From a virus: a stretch of DNA of 47,369 nucleotides. The stretch is from positions 1 to 47,369 of the IMG/VR virus record IMGVR_UViG_3300031952_000030; one strand, written 5' to 3'. Shown here piece after piece: positions 6,515 through 12,510 of this stretch (within the stretch, counting starts at the first letter, position 1; the number at the start of each line of letters is the position of its first letter). Both the position numbers and the translations under genes were made by a program. Below the pieces are notes generated by a model. The model ran no database searches and was not told the DNA's origin. It saw only the letters and a program-made list of their open reading frames with translations.

Positions 6515-6982
6515 ATGTTACAAGGTGTCGATGTAATAGAGGCCCGGATGACCGGGGCTGATGAATACGGTGTCTACCGACAGTACCGAGTTGAGGCGGA
6601 CAATGTCCAAGTGTTCTTGTTGATCGCTTGTACCGCCAAGTCGGAGGCCTTGACTTTCGGATCTGGTATTGCTAGTGTCCTTGGTGTTCCGTTCAGGAAC
6701 ACGATTCCAAGTTCGGTTCCTGAAACTCGTGAGGTCGTGAAGGATGGTTTAGGTTCCACAGCAAAAGTTGGATCAGTCTCTACTGGTCCGAAGAATAAGG
6801 TCATGGGAATTGGTGCTCAGATCAGATCATTCTTGGCCCAAGGCCTTATTGATTCCGATATTGTTGAGAAGCTCATTCCGATGTATACAGCGGCTGGTAA
6901 GACTGAGACAATAGCTCGCAACCTTCTCAAGCCGTACGTCGCAGAGATCCGGAAGCTGGAGGCCAAGAAGAGGAATCCGTAA
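6515..6982 (+). CDS. Hypothetical protein, 155 aa
   Basis: The ATG at 6515 has GGAGGTG with 6-8 bases of spacing; the longer frame begins at a TTG within the ribosome site. The N-terminal half (TGADEYGVYRQYRVEADNVQ) looks like a small beta domain. The C-terminal half is helical and contains a repeated alternation (IRSFLAQGLIDSDIVEKLIP) reminiscent of a helix-turn-helix, ending in a basic tail. It is followed one base later by another small gene. A DNA-binding role is possible but not shown. Confidence 0.6.
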   Translation: MLQGVDVIEARMTGADEYGVYRQYRVEADNVQVFLLIACTAKSEALTFGSGIASVLGVPFRNTIPSSVPETREVVKDGLGSTAKVGSVSTGPKNKVMGIGAQIRSFLAQGLIDSDIVEKLIPMYTAAGKTETIARNLLKPYVAEIRKLEAKKRNP

Positions 6983-6983
6983 T

Positions 6984-7208
6984 ATGTCCAATGTGAATGC
7001 CAAGTACTACACCCCTCCTGGATCATATGATGGTCTAGTTCGTCTCTTCTCTGGTTGGGCTCGTGTTACAGAGTTGAACCGTATTGATAAGACCGGCTGG
7101 ATTCGTTGGCAAGGTCCTCCTTCCGAGGCGATGCGTCAAGCTCTTCGGATGGACCGTTTCATGCGAGCCCCAGAACGATTTCCTGAGCGCTTGGTCAAAG
7201 AATTTTGA
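6984..7208 (+). CDS. Hypothetical protein, 74 aa
   Basis: The ATG begins one base after the upstream stop, so the two are probably co-translated. The protein is small and basic (WARVTELNRIDKTGWIRWQG then a MRQALRMDRFMRAPERFPERL helix). No family is recognised. Confidence 0.55.
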   Translation: MSNVNAKYYTPPGSYDGLVRLFSGWARVTELNRIDKTGWIRWQGPPSEAMRQALRMDRFMRAPERFPERLVKEF

Positions 7209-7235
7209 AGAAATTTTCAGTGAGCTGTCTTCGAT

Positions 7236-7256
7236 GTACAGTATAATCTACTGTAC
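7236..7256 (+). promoter_or_regulatory. CAGTATAAT element inside an 8-bp inverted repeat
   Basis: CAGTATAAT (7239-7247) lies within GTACAGTA/TACTGTAC arms separated by TAATC. No -35 box is found 16-18 bases upstream. The element precedes the well-translated gene at 7298, so it may be a promoter of the second class with an operator over its -10. Confidence 0.5.
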
Positions 7257-7297
7257 GAAAGAACCAAAATCAATCAGTTTTAGTAGGAGGTCATTTG

Positions 7298-7675
7298 ATG
7301 AACGAGAACACCAACACCAACACCAACGCCAACACCGATGCCGGAGCCGTTCAGGATCCGCCAGTTGCTGCTCCTGTTGAGCAGGCCGTCGTGCCCGGGA
7401 AGATCCGAGCCGCTGGCGTGAAAGGCGTCACCAAGGCCGCCAAAGACTTGAAGGCCGCCGGGAAGACCCGTGCCGAAGTGGCCGCGGCCGTTATCGGGCT
7501 GTACAAGGCCGCCGGTAAAGATGAGAAGGCTGCCAAGAACGCTGCTTCCGTCATCGTGTACAACATCTTCGGAGCCGTGAAGCCCCATGCGACGCCGACG
7601 ACGCCGAGTACCAATGCGATGCCGACGACGCCGAGTACCAATGCGATGCCGACGACGCCGAGTACCAATGCCTAA
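7298..7675 (+). CDS. Ala/Lys-rich low-complexity protein with tandem repeats, 125 aa
   Basis: The ATG at 7298 follows TAGGAGG. The N-terminus is a run of alternating Asn/Thr and Asn/Ala. The middle (about residues 30-90) is an alanine- and lysine-rich helical core (KAAKDLKAAGKTRAEVAAAV, then GLYKAAGKDEKAAKN) reminiscent of histone-H1-like or HU-tail sequences. The C-terminus is three PTTPSTNAM repeats. Base use is distinctly richer in GCC, AAG and GGC codons than in its neighbours, suggesting strong expression or a different origin. A nucleoid-binding or linker role is inference. A structured RNA and a terminator follow directly. Confidence 0.65.
   Translation: MNENTNTNTNANTDAGAVQDPPVAAPVEQAVVPGKIRAAGVKGVTKAAKDLKAAGKTRAEVAAAVIGLYKAAGKDEKAAKNAASVIVYNIFGAVKPHATPTTPSTNAMPTTPSTNAMPTTPSTNA
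7595..7671 (+). repeat. Three 27-base tandem repeats within the coding region
   Basis: Units start at 7595, 7622 and 7649; the third is complete to the end of the gene. They are identical in sequence and in frame, encoding PTTPSTNAM. Exact identity at DNA level points to recent expansion. Confidence 0.9.
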
Positions 7676-7926
7676 ACTCTACCAATCGTAGGCGCTGGTC
7701 GGAGGCTGTCGATCCAGGACGAGGTTACACACCGACCTGTTATTGGTCTCGAATCTATTGACAGCCTCCATCCAGAATCTAAATAGTATGGAGACCCATC
7801 CAGGTCGCTGCGTACTGCTGATGGGACCCTCGAGGAAGGTACAAGTGGAGATGCATCCCCGATCGACATCTCCAGTGAAAAGGGACGTGCTGCCGTAGAC
7901 GACCTACACCTCTACCTTCAACATAT
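7676..7926 (+). ncRNA. Candidate structured RNA, about 275 nt with its terminator
   Basis: No convincing gene lies between the stop at 7675 and the terminator at 7927. The stretch is full of complementary segments: GGAGGCTGTC with GACAGCCTCC (10 bp), GAAGGTA with TACCTTC (7 bp) enclosing TGGAGATG/CATCTCCA (8 bp), AGGTCG with CGACCT, and CCCATC with GATGGG. GGTCGG/CCGACC competes with the first stem. This is far more pairing than a spacer should have and suggests a 3' UTR-derived or independent small RNA. It does not match tmRNA, RNase P RNA or 6S RNA by eye. Confidence 0.5.
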
Positions 7927-7956
7927 AGCCGGGGCCTTAATCCCGGCTTTTCTTTT
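7927..7956 (+). terminator. Rho-independent terminator
   Basis: Stem AGCCGGG/CCCGGCT with an 8-base loop is followed by TTTCTTTT. It ends the transcript carrying the Ala/Lys-rich gene and the structured RNA, just before the next promoter. Confidence 0.9.
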
Positions 7957-7976
7957 GATAAAATCTGCTTTTCTAG

Positions 7977-8023
7977 TTGGCTTTCGACCAAGTTGACTTT
8001 ATACTATATGTATAGTAGTCAAC
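7977..8023 (+). promoter_or_regulatory. Sigma70-like promoter with palindromic operator
   Basis: -35 TTGGCT (7977-7982), 17-base spacer, -10 TATACT (8000-8005). The operator palindrome GTTGAC...GTCAAC (7992-8023) is the best copy in the window. It drives the small-gene operon 8041-9624 and possibly the tRNA cluster. Confidence 0.85.
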
Positions 8024-8040
8024 TTAATAGGAGAAGAGAA

Positions 8041-8334
8041 TTGTCTACCGCTTGTGATCATGTTTGCTCGACATGTAGTCCGTATGCCATTCTATGTTGT
8101 TATCTCCTAGGTGAGGAGAAGATGAATCTGGATACTTTGGAGGGTGCGGATGAGCAGAAGACGAAGGAGTTTCTCTTGACTCTGAAGCAATCTCAGTTGG
8201 TTGAGTTCTGCAGGGAGTACAAGATACATGTTCCTGTGGACCAGAGAAAAGCTCATCTGTTAGAGCACATCATGTTCAAGCTATTCGATTTTCGTAAGCA
8301 GCGTGAAATCATCCGCGATTTCAAGGAGATCTGA
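8041..8334 (+). CDS. Small protein with SAP/HeH-like helical motif, 97 aa
   Basis: AGGAG lies 7 bases before a TTG at 8041, which I take as the start; an ATG at 8122 preceded by GTGAGG is the alternative and would give 71 residues. The upstream frame would begin inside the promoter. The N-terminus has a cysteine cluster (CDHVCSTC). The C-terminal part, LKQSQLVEFCREYKIHVPVD then KAHLLEHIM, resembles the SAP/Rho-N helix-extended-helix pattern that binds DNA or RNA. This is a pattern-level match only. Confidence 0.5.
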   Translation: MSTACDHVCSTCSPYAILCCYLLGEEKMNLDTLEGADEQKTKEFLLTLKQSQLVEFCREYKIHVPVDQRKAHLLEHIMFKLFDFRKQREIIRDFKEI

Positions 8335-8576
8335 TGGCAACCGTTATGATTTTGGATTCCAAAGGAAACTTGTGCTTCAGGCACGCGGTTCTCATTGTTC
8401 AGGATGGTGGAGGTAAGGACATAACACTATCTGCTGAAGAATCTTCCCATGGTGATTTCAACGACACAGGATGGTCTCCTAGTCCTTGTCGTATCTGCTC
8501 AGAGGAGTGGGAGAAAGAGTACGAACTCAAACGTGATGAGGTTGATGAAATTGATTCTGATGAGGAGGACAAATGA
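8334..8576 (+). CDS. Hypothetical acidic protein, 80 aa
   Basis: The ATG overlaps the upstream TGA by one base. The protein has a CRIC motif in the middle and a very acidic C-terminus (DEVDEIDSDEEDK). No family is recognised. Its stop overlaps the next start as ATGA. Confidence 0.55.
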   Translation: MATVMILDSKGNLCFRHAVLIVQDGGGKDITLSAEESSHGDFNDTGWSPSPCRICSEEWEKEYELKRDEVDEIDSDEEDK

Positions 8577-9109
8577 CCAGTGCACATTTCGTCAAGAAAG
8601 CCAGAAAGGACTACCCCGACTTTGGGATCAAGAAAGGTGATTCTTACTGGTACTGGGAGTTCGCGTTTGGTCCGACCTACAAAAGCAAGACCCGACCCAA
8701 GCCCAGCCAGCTCACTCGAAGTGAGTTCTTGAGCACCTATCTCTCAATCGGTGAGACGCTGGATGGGGCTCTTCAAGCCGCTACCTGCAGTGATGACATC
8801 CAGTCTGCTATCAATGAGGCGAAGGACTCGATCGAGGGACTCAGAGATGACACCCAGAGTAAGCTGGATAACATGCCTCAGCAACTTCAGGACGCAGACA
8901 CTGGTCAACTGATGCAGGAACGTATTGATCAGCTGGACGAGTGGTCGGCGGGCCTGGACAGCGTTGATCTGAGCACTCTTCAAGATCTGGAGTCCGAAGA
9001 GAAAGATGAGATCAAGGATAAGAAGGCTGAGGATACGAGTGATGATGTTGAGGAGGTTCTTACAACCGTGAAGGACGAGATCTTCGGTGTGGATCCTGGA
9101 ATCAGTTGA
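8573..9109 (+). CDS. Hypothetical protein, 178 aa
   Basis: The start overlaps the previous stop as ATGA. The N-terminal 45 residues (VKKARKDYPDFGIKKGDSYW, then FGPTYKSKTRPKPSQLTRSE) are basic and aromatic, a pattern I have seen in conserved phage proteins of unknown function. The rest is an acidic, coiled-coil-like region (residues about 70-165). The Tyr/Trp-rich N-terminus followed by an acidic helical part suggests a nucleic-acid or protein-binding adaptor, but the role is unknown. Confidence 0.6.
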   Translation: MTSAHFVKKARKDYPDFGIKKGDSYWYWEFAFGPTYKSKTRPKPSQLTRSEFLSTYLSIGETLDGALQAATCSDDIQSAINEAKDSIEGLRDDTQSKLDNMPQQLQDADTGQLMQERIDQLDEWSAGLDSVDLSTLQDLESEEKDEIKDKKAEDTSDDVEEVLTTVKDEIFGVDPGIS

Positions 9110-9123
9110 GGAGGAGGAGTAAG

Positions 9124-9480
9124 ATGAGTGCTCTCGATCAAGTACCTGAGGTGGATGCTCAGGCTCTGGGTCTGAACGTAGTGTACCCAGCTGATGATGA
9201 GCTGCTCTTGGACATCGATAGCAACGCAGATGCAGAGTGGCTCGTTCAGATGTTGGACGTGCTTCGTGAGAATGATGAATCGGTAGAGGTTGAGAAGACC
9301 ACAACAAGCAAAAGCGGAAATTTACATGTCTACATCAAGATGGATCGCAAGCTGAGTTCTATTGAGCGTGTGGCTCTCCAAGCATGCCTCGGATCTGATC
9401 GGAAACGTGAGCTGCTGTCAGTACTTCGAATCTGGTACACGGACAGGGCTCCAACAGTGCTCTTTGAGAAGCCAAGTTGA
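9124..9480 (+). CDS. Small conserved phage protein resembling a minimal AEP primase active site, 118 aa
   Basis: The ATG at 9124 follows GGAGGAGGAGTAAG. The sequence has LLLDIDSNADAEWLV near residues 27-41, then TTSKSGNLHVYIKM near 62-75, then a conserved helix ERVALQACLGSDRKRELLSV. The DID and SxSGNxHVY spacing recalls motifs I and II of archaeo-eukaryotic primases (DxD and sGRGxHxY). Similar short proteins occur in many phages, without a known role to me. The AEP link is inference; the third catalytic aspartate is not obvious. Confidence 0.55.
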   Translation: MSALDQVPEVDAQALGLNVVYPADDELLLDIDSNADAEWLVQMLDVLRENDESVEVEKTTTSKSGNLHVYIKMDRKLSSIERVALQACLGSDRKRELLSVLRIWYTDRAPTVLFEKPS

Positions 9481-9489
9481 GGAGGTAAC

Positions 9490-9624
9490 ATGAGCGGAGT
9501 GAACATGCCGAAGTGGTTCGCGGTGTTAGTCCTGATCATTGGATGTGCGTGGACAATCGTGACGAGTGAGTGGTTCTGGATAGCTTTGGTTGGTATTTTC
9601 GGAGCGTATTGCTTCTGGAGTTGA
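9490..9624 (+). CDS. Small membrane protein, 44 aa
   Basis: GGAGG precedes the ATG at 9490 by a few bases and the frame has 44 codons. After MSGVNMPKW come two hydrophobic stretches (FAVLVLIIGCAWTIV and WFWIALVGIFGAYCFW) split by a short TSEW turn, which fits a hairpin in the membrane. It ends 6 bases before tRNA-Ser. Role unknown. Confidence 0.6.
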   Translation: MSGVNMPKWFAVLVLIIGCAWTIVTSEWFWIALVGIFGAYCFWS

Positions 9625-9630
9625 GTTTTT

Positions 9631-9715
9631 GGAGCAGTGCCCGAGTGGTTTAAGGTGGCGGTCTTGAAAACCGCTGTACCGAAAGGTACCGAGGGTTCGA
9701 ATCCTTCCTGCTCCG
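9631..9715 (+). tRNA. tRNA-Ser (UGA)
   Basis: Class II tRNA with a long variable arm. Acceptor GGAGCAG/CTGCTCC, anticodon loop CTTGAAA giving UGA, variable hairpin GTACCGAAAGGTAC, T loop TTCGAAT. Confidence 0.9.
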
Positions 9716-9804
9716 ATTAGTTGAATGAAGTGGTGGTTATATGCTTCACTTTGGAGATCGCGACCAAGATCCTATCGTATTATGGTTGACTACTTTATTC
9801 ACAT

Positions 9805-9877
9805 GGGCCTGTAGCTCAATTGGTAGAGCGCACGCTTGATAAGCGTGAGATCGGTAGTTCGATTCTACCCGGGCCCA
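9805..9877 (+). tRNA. tRNA-Ile (GAU)
   Basis: Acceptor GGGCCTG/CGGGCCC, anticodon loop TTGATAA giving GAU, T arm GGTAG-TTCGATT-CTACC. It starts a dense run of seven tRNAs. The 89 bases before it contain no supported gene. Confidence 0.9.
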
Positions 9878-9888
9878 CTATCCTTGTC

Positions 9889-9961
9889 GGGTCTGTAGCT
9901 CAACAGGCAGAGCACCGAGCTTTTAACTCGAAGGTCGAAGGTTCGACTCCTTCCAGACCCA
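9889..9961 (+). tRNA. tRNA-Lys (UUU)
   Basis: Acceptor GGGTCTG/CAGACCC, anticodon loop CTTTTAA giving UUU, T arm GAAGG-TTCGACT-CCTTC. The outermost anticodon-stem pair is a C-A mismatch. Confidence 0.88.
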
Positions 9962-9963
9962 CT

Positions 9964-10036
9964 AGACCCATAGCTCAATTGGTAGAGCAACAGGCCTTGG
10001 ACCTGTTGGTTGTAGGTTCGAATCCTACTGGGTCTG
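9964..10036 (+). tRNA. tRNA-Gln (UUG)
   Basis: Acceptor AGACCCA/TGGGTCT, anticodon arm ACAGG-CCTTGGA-CCTGT giving UUG. Position 33 is C instead of U, as in the tRNA-Pro of this window. It begins two bases after tRNA-Lys. Confidence 0.8.
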
Positions 10037-10039
10037 CTC

Positions 10040-10123
10040 GGCCGGGTGATGAAATAGGCAGACTTGCTGGTCTCAAAAGCCAGTGCTCGAAAGAGCGTGT
10101 GGGTTCGACCCCCACCCCGGCTA
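10040..10123 (+). tRNA. tRNA-Leu (CAA)
   Basis: Class II. Acceptor GGCCGGG/CCCGGCT, anticodon loop CTCAAAA giving CAA, long variable arm GCTCGAAAGAGC, T arm GTGGG-TTCGACC-CCCAC. Confidence 0.87.
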
Positions 10124-10126
10124 CTC

Positions 10127-10210
10127 GACCCGGTGGCGGAATCGGCAGACGCATCAGCCTTAAACGCTGCTATCTTTCAAGATGTGTGGGTTCAACTCCC
10201 ACCCGGGTCA
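10127..10210 (+). tRNA. tRNA-Leu (UAA)
   Basis: Class II. Acceptor GACCCGG/CCGGGTC, anticodon loop CTTAAAC giving UAA, variable arm ATCTTTCAAGAT, T arm GTGGG-TTCAACT-CCCAC. Confidence 0.87.
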
Positions 10211-10211
10211 T

Positions 10212-10220
10212 CAGTATAAT
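10212..10220 (+). promoter_or_regulatory. CAGTATAAT element between tRNAs
   Basis: CAGTATAAT begins two bases after tRNA-Leu and precedes tRNA-Asn. It has no -35 box. It is identical to the elements at 7239, 12487, 21478 and 35106. Confidence 0.4.
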
Positions 10221-10228
10221 GTAATGAT

Positions 10229-10301
10229 TCCAGAGTAGCTCAATTGGTAGAGCACCCGGCTGTTAATCGGGTTGCTGCAGGTTCAAGTCCTGCCTCTGGA
10301 G
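10229..10301 (+). tRNA. tRNA-Asn (GUU)
   Basis: Acceptor TCCAGAG/CTCTGGA, anticodon arm CCCGG-CTGTTAA-TCGGG giving GUU, T loop TTCAAGT. GUU is one of the four anticodon types that queuosine modifies. Confidence 0.9.
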
Positions 10302-10303
10302 TT

Positions 10304-10374
10304 GTGGCCGTGGTGTAGTGGCAGCACACGAGGCTGTGGTCCTCGGAGGATAGGTTCGAGTCCTATCGGTCACC
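10304..10374 (+). tRNA. tRNA-His (GUG)
   Basis: Acceptor GTGGCCG/CGGTCAC, anticodon arm CGAGG-CTGTGGT-CCTCG giving GUG, T arm ATAGG-TTCGAGT-CCTAT. The ATG of the following HNH gene begins two bases after its end. GUG is a queuosine-type anticodon. Confidence 0.88.
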
Positions 10375-10376
10375 TT

Positions 10377-10871
10377 ATGTTGATACGACATATCAGAGGT
10401 CGAACCCTCAAACAGAGGATCAAGTACTTTCGGAAGTACTGTTCTAAGAGAGATTGGCACTGGTACCACTGGTATCGATTTCTACTCTCAGCACCAAGTG
10501 AGGTCTTCAAGAAGAGAGTCCGACAAAGATCCAAAGGCATGTGTGGTCTGTGCGGTTGTTTGATACAAGGTGAACCTGGCCAGATCCACCATACTCACTC
10601 CCAACGTAGGTATCCTCATCTGAGGTTTGTTTCTAGTAACGGAGTTCTTCTTCACGCCAGATGCCACAGGTTCGCGGATCAGATGAATGATCTTCTGGAG
10701 GTTCGAAAAAATGATTTATCATTGCTACAAGAATCACCGGTTCCAGGATTCATCGATTCAGGTGATCGCACAAGCCCGTGCGATTATTCTGAAGTATGTG
10801 GAGGAGGGGTACGACCTGACCCTTCGCCAGCTGTACTATCGGTTTGTTGCACTGGATCTGTTCCCAGATGA
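10377..10871 (+). CDS. HNH endonuclease with out-of-frame tail overlapping the next gene
   Basis: From the ATG at 10377, just after tRNA-His, the protein has a basic N-terminus and an HNH core: CGLCG near residue 56, IHH at 70-72, N88, LLHARCH at 91-97, the usual CxxC...HH...N...CH layout of a zinc-stabilised HNH nuclease. The recognisable domain ends near residue 110. The last 50 or so residues come from bases 10711-10871, which the next gene uses in another frame, so this C-terminus is probably not conserved. It looks like a homing-type nuclease dropped between the tRNA cluster and the TOPRIM gene, with its own stop lost. No ribosome site outside the tRNA is visible. Confidence 0.65.
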   Translation: MLIRHIRGRTLKQRIKYFRKYCSKRDWHWYHWYRFLLSAPSEVFKKRVRQRSKGMCGLCGCLIQGEPGQIHHTHSQRRYPHLRFVSSNGVLLHARCHRFADQMNDLLEVRKNDLSLLQESPVPGFIDSGDRTSPCDYSEVCGGGVRPDPSPAVLSVCCTGSVPR

Positions 10872-11682
10872 TCGTACGTGGACCAAGCTTTCTTCTGGTC
10901 GATGGGTTCGTGACCCGAACGGTACGAAGAACGCAGATCCGAACTACGATTGGCTCGGAATGATTCTGAACGATGCTCGCCTGGCCGGACTTCTTCCTTG
11001 GGACACCATTGTTGATCGAACTCGGGAGATGCTCCAGAACTCTCACTGGGACAGTCCTGATCAGATCATTCAATCCGCTGCTCAGAGTTTTCGAGTTAAT
11101 ACAAGAGACACCCAAGAGAACTACATCGAAGTCTGGGTTGAGAAGGAAGCACTTGTTGGTGTTCTTGAACGAGTGTGCCAGGACCAGGATGTTCCGTACA
11201 TGGCCTGCCGTGGCTATGTGAGTCAGAGTACTATGTGGCAAGCATCCCTTAGATTTATCAAAGCTGAGGATGAAGGGAAGACCTGTCACATCTTACATCT
11301 AGGTGACCATGACCCTAGTGGAATTGATATGACAAGAGATATCCAGGATCGCCTGGACATGTTTAATTCCTGTGTCATAGTTCGTCGTATCGCCCTGACG
11401 ATGGACCAGATTGAGCAGTACAGTCCCCCACCGAACCCTGCCAAAATCACCGATAGTCGATCAGATTCCTATATAGCTGAGTATGGAGGGCAGTCATGGG
11501 AACTTGATTCCTTGGAGCCTCAGACCATACATGAACTCATCACCGAGGAGGTGAATAATCTAACCGATCTGGATGCTCGGGAGAGTAGAATAAGTGAGCA
11601 GTTATTCGGGACCAAGATGCTTAATAGTGTATCTCGGAATTGGAGTAAGATCGTGAAGATGCTTCAGAAGAGACACGAATGA
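10711..11682 (+). CDS. TOPRIM protein related to Spo11/topoisomerase VI subunit A (phage type)
   Basis: The ATG at 10711 has TGGAGG about 9 bases upstream. The N-terminal part, LTLRQLYYRFVA, resembles the tyrosine-bearing winged-helix segment of Spo11/TopVI-A. IEVWVEKEALVGVL gives the TOPRIM glutamate, and LGDHDPSGIDMTRD (near residue 198) gives the DxD motif. RIALTMDQI and PNPAKITDSR follow in the order seen in conserved phage and prophage proteins of this family. It may bind or cut DNA, but no B subunit is present, so a type IIB topoisomerase activity is not supported. Length 323 residues. The start lies inside the HNH frame by 161 bases. Confidence 0.75.
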   Translation: MIYHCYKNHRFQDSSIQVIAQARAIILKYVEEGYDLTLRQLYYRFVALDLFPDDRTWTKLSSGRWVRDPNGTKNADPNYDWLGMILNDARLAGLLPWDTIVDRTREMLQNSHWDSPDQIIQSAAQSFRVNTRDTQENYIEVWVEKEALVGVLERVCQDQDVPYMACRGYVSQSTMWQASLRFIKAEDEGKTCHILHLGDHDPSGIDMTRDIQDRLDMFNSCVIVRRIALTMDQIEQYSPPPNPAKITDSRSDSYIAEYGGQSWELDSLEPQTIHELITEEVNNLTDLDARESRISEQLFGTKMLNSVSRNWSKIVKMLQKRHE

Positions 11683-11903
11683 TTACACATCAACAAGGTA
11701 AGGATCAAGAAATTGATTTCCTTCGAGGAGCAATCGTGGTCGGTCATGCGTTCAACACAGGAACCAAGAAAAAGATTCAGCTACAGGTCTATACAGCGGA
11801 CTATGGGAAGCACGTACAAGTCAGTAGGTATGAAGATGCTGATGCTTGGATCCTTGAACAGCTTCAGGGAGGTAGCTTAGTTGGTAGAGCATCGGACTCT
11901 TAA
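11679..11903 (+). CDS. Hypothetical protein, 74 aa, 3' end inside a tRNA
   Basis: The ATG overlaps the TOPRIM stop as ATGA. The product is a small, beta-rich protein (GAIVVGHAFNTGTKKKIQLQ). Its last 12 codons and stop lie within the tRNA-Lys-like sequence at 11867-11931, so the coding frame and the RNA share bases. No family is recognised. Confidence 0.55.
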   Translation: MITHQQGKDQEIDFLRGAIVVGHAFNTGTKKKIQLQVYTADYGKHVQVSRYEDADAWILEQLQGGSLVGRASDS

Positions 11904-11931
11904 TCCGACGGTTTAAGTCCCACCGCTCCCA
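11867..11931 (+). tRNA. tRNA-Lys (CUU)-like, only 65 nt, compressed T arm
   Basis: The D arm and the anticodon arm TCGGA-CTCTTAA-TCCGA (anticodon CUU) are normal. The acceptor pairs GGGAG/CTCCC for only five base pairs, and there are about eight bases fewer than expected. The variable loop is nearly absent and the T arm reduces to CGGT/ACCG with a 9-base loop TTAAGTCCC lacking TTC. It is either a decayed tRNA or a minimal tRNA. The stop of the upstream gene lies inside it. Confidence 0.55.
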
Positions 11932-11962
11932 ATAAAAACTTCGAAAAATCTTTCTTTTCCAG

Positions 11963-12008
11963 TTGCATTTCTGGCGAGTAGACATTATACTATATGTATA
12001 ACGTCAAC
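11963..12008 (+). promoter_or_regulatory. Sigma70-like promoter with partial operator
   Basis: -35 TTGCAT (11963-11968), 17-base spacer, -10 TATACT (11986-11991). The left operator arm is degenerate (GTAGAC), the right arm GTCAAC is intact. It drives the gene at 12031. Confidence 0.78.
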
Positions 12009-12030
12009 TTAGTTAAAGTAGAGGGTGTTC

Positions 12031-12399
12031 ATGAAAAAACAGCCGTTCAAGAAGGTGCCTCCGGAAGAGTCGAAGCAGCGGAACATCACAGACCGTAAGG
12101 TGGTTCGTGGAGAGAGCGACTTCAGTATCCTGGCTGATGGTATCATGCGCTTAGGTGATGAGCGACATCAGCAGGAAGAGGAGTTCATGAAGAAGCTTGG
12201 GGAACCGGATCTGTTCGTTCCGTTCCAGGACATTGAAAAGGGTGATCTGTCCGGGATGGGATATTGGCGAGTCGAAGGCGGAGTGATTGCGTACCGCCGA
12301 TGGCCGAAAGGGAAGTACGACTTTCACAGCCGGCAAGAGTACGAGGACAACTTCATTCAACAGCTTTATACCCTCCTGACACGACCTGCCCGGAAGTAA
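12031..12399 (+). CDS. Hypothetical protein, 122 aa
   Basis: The ATG at 12031 is the first in frame after the promoter; the preceding ribosome site AGAGGGTG is modest. The protein is basic at the N-terminus (MKKQPFKKVPP), charged throughout, and has a small C-terminal domain (GYWRVEGGVIAYRRWPKGKY). tRNA-Gly follows 5 bases after its stop. No family is recognised. Confidence 0.6.
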   Translation: MKKQPFKKVPPEESKQRNITDRKVVRGESDFSILADGIMRLGDERHQQEEEFMKKLGEPDLFVPFQDIEKGDLSGMGYWRVEGGVIAYRRWPKGKYDFHSRQEYEDNFIQQLYTLLTRPARK

Positions 12400-12404
12400 T
12401 AGCT

Positions 12405-12477
12405 GGAGGTGTAGCTCAATTGGTAGAGCGTCTGCCTTCCACGCAGGCCGTTGTGGGTTCGAGTCCCATCACCTCCT
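12405..12477 (+). tRNA. tRNA-Gly (UCC)
   Basis: Acceptor GGAGGTG/CACCTCC, anticodon loop CTTCCAC giving UCC, T arm GTGGG-TTCGAGT-CCCAT. It is the last tRNA of the region. Confidence 0.9.
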
Positions 12478-12486
12478 TCCTTCCAA

Positions 12487-12495
12487 CAGTATAAT
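12487..12495 (+). promoter_or_regulatory. CAGTATAAT element
   Basis: CAGTATAAT lies 9 bases after tRNA-Gly and 15 bases before the next gene, without a -35 box. If it is a promoter, its leader would be very short. Confidence 0.4.
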
Positions 12496-12510
12496 AATCC
12501 GTACATCCGG

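Noticed and set aside
7595-7671. CRISPR array
   Set aside because: The three repeats are directly adjacent without spacers and are in frame inside a gene.
7676-7956. tmRNA, RNase P RNA or 6S RNA
   Set aside because: No tRNA-like ends with a T loop, no RNase P core motifs and no central open bubble were seen.
9725-9814. Short open frames of 29-32 codons between tRNA-Ser and tRNA-Ile
   Set aside because: No ribosome site, and they run into the tRNA.
10750-11289. Open frame of 179 codons on the minus strand
   Set aside because: It is the reverse of the TOPRIM gene, which has clear motifs.
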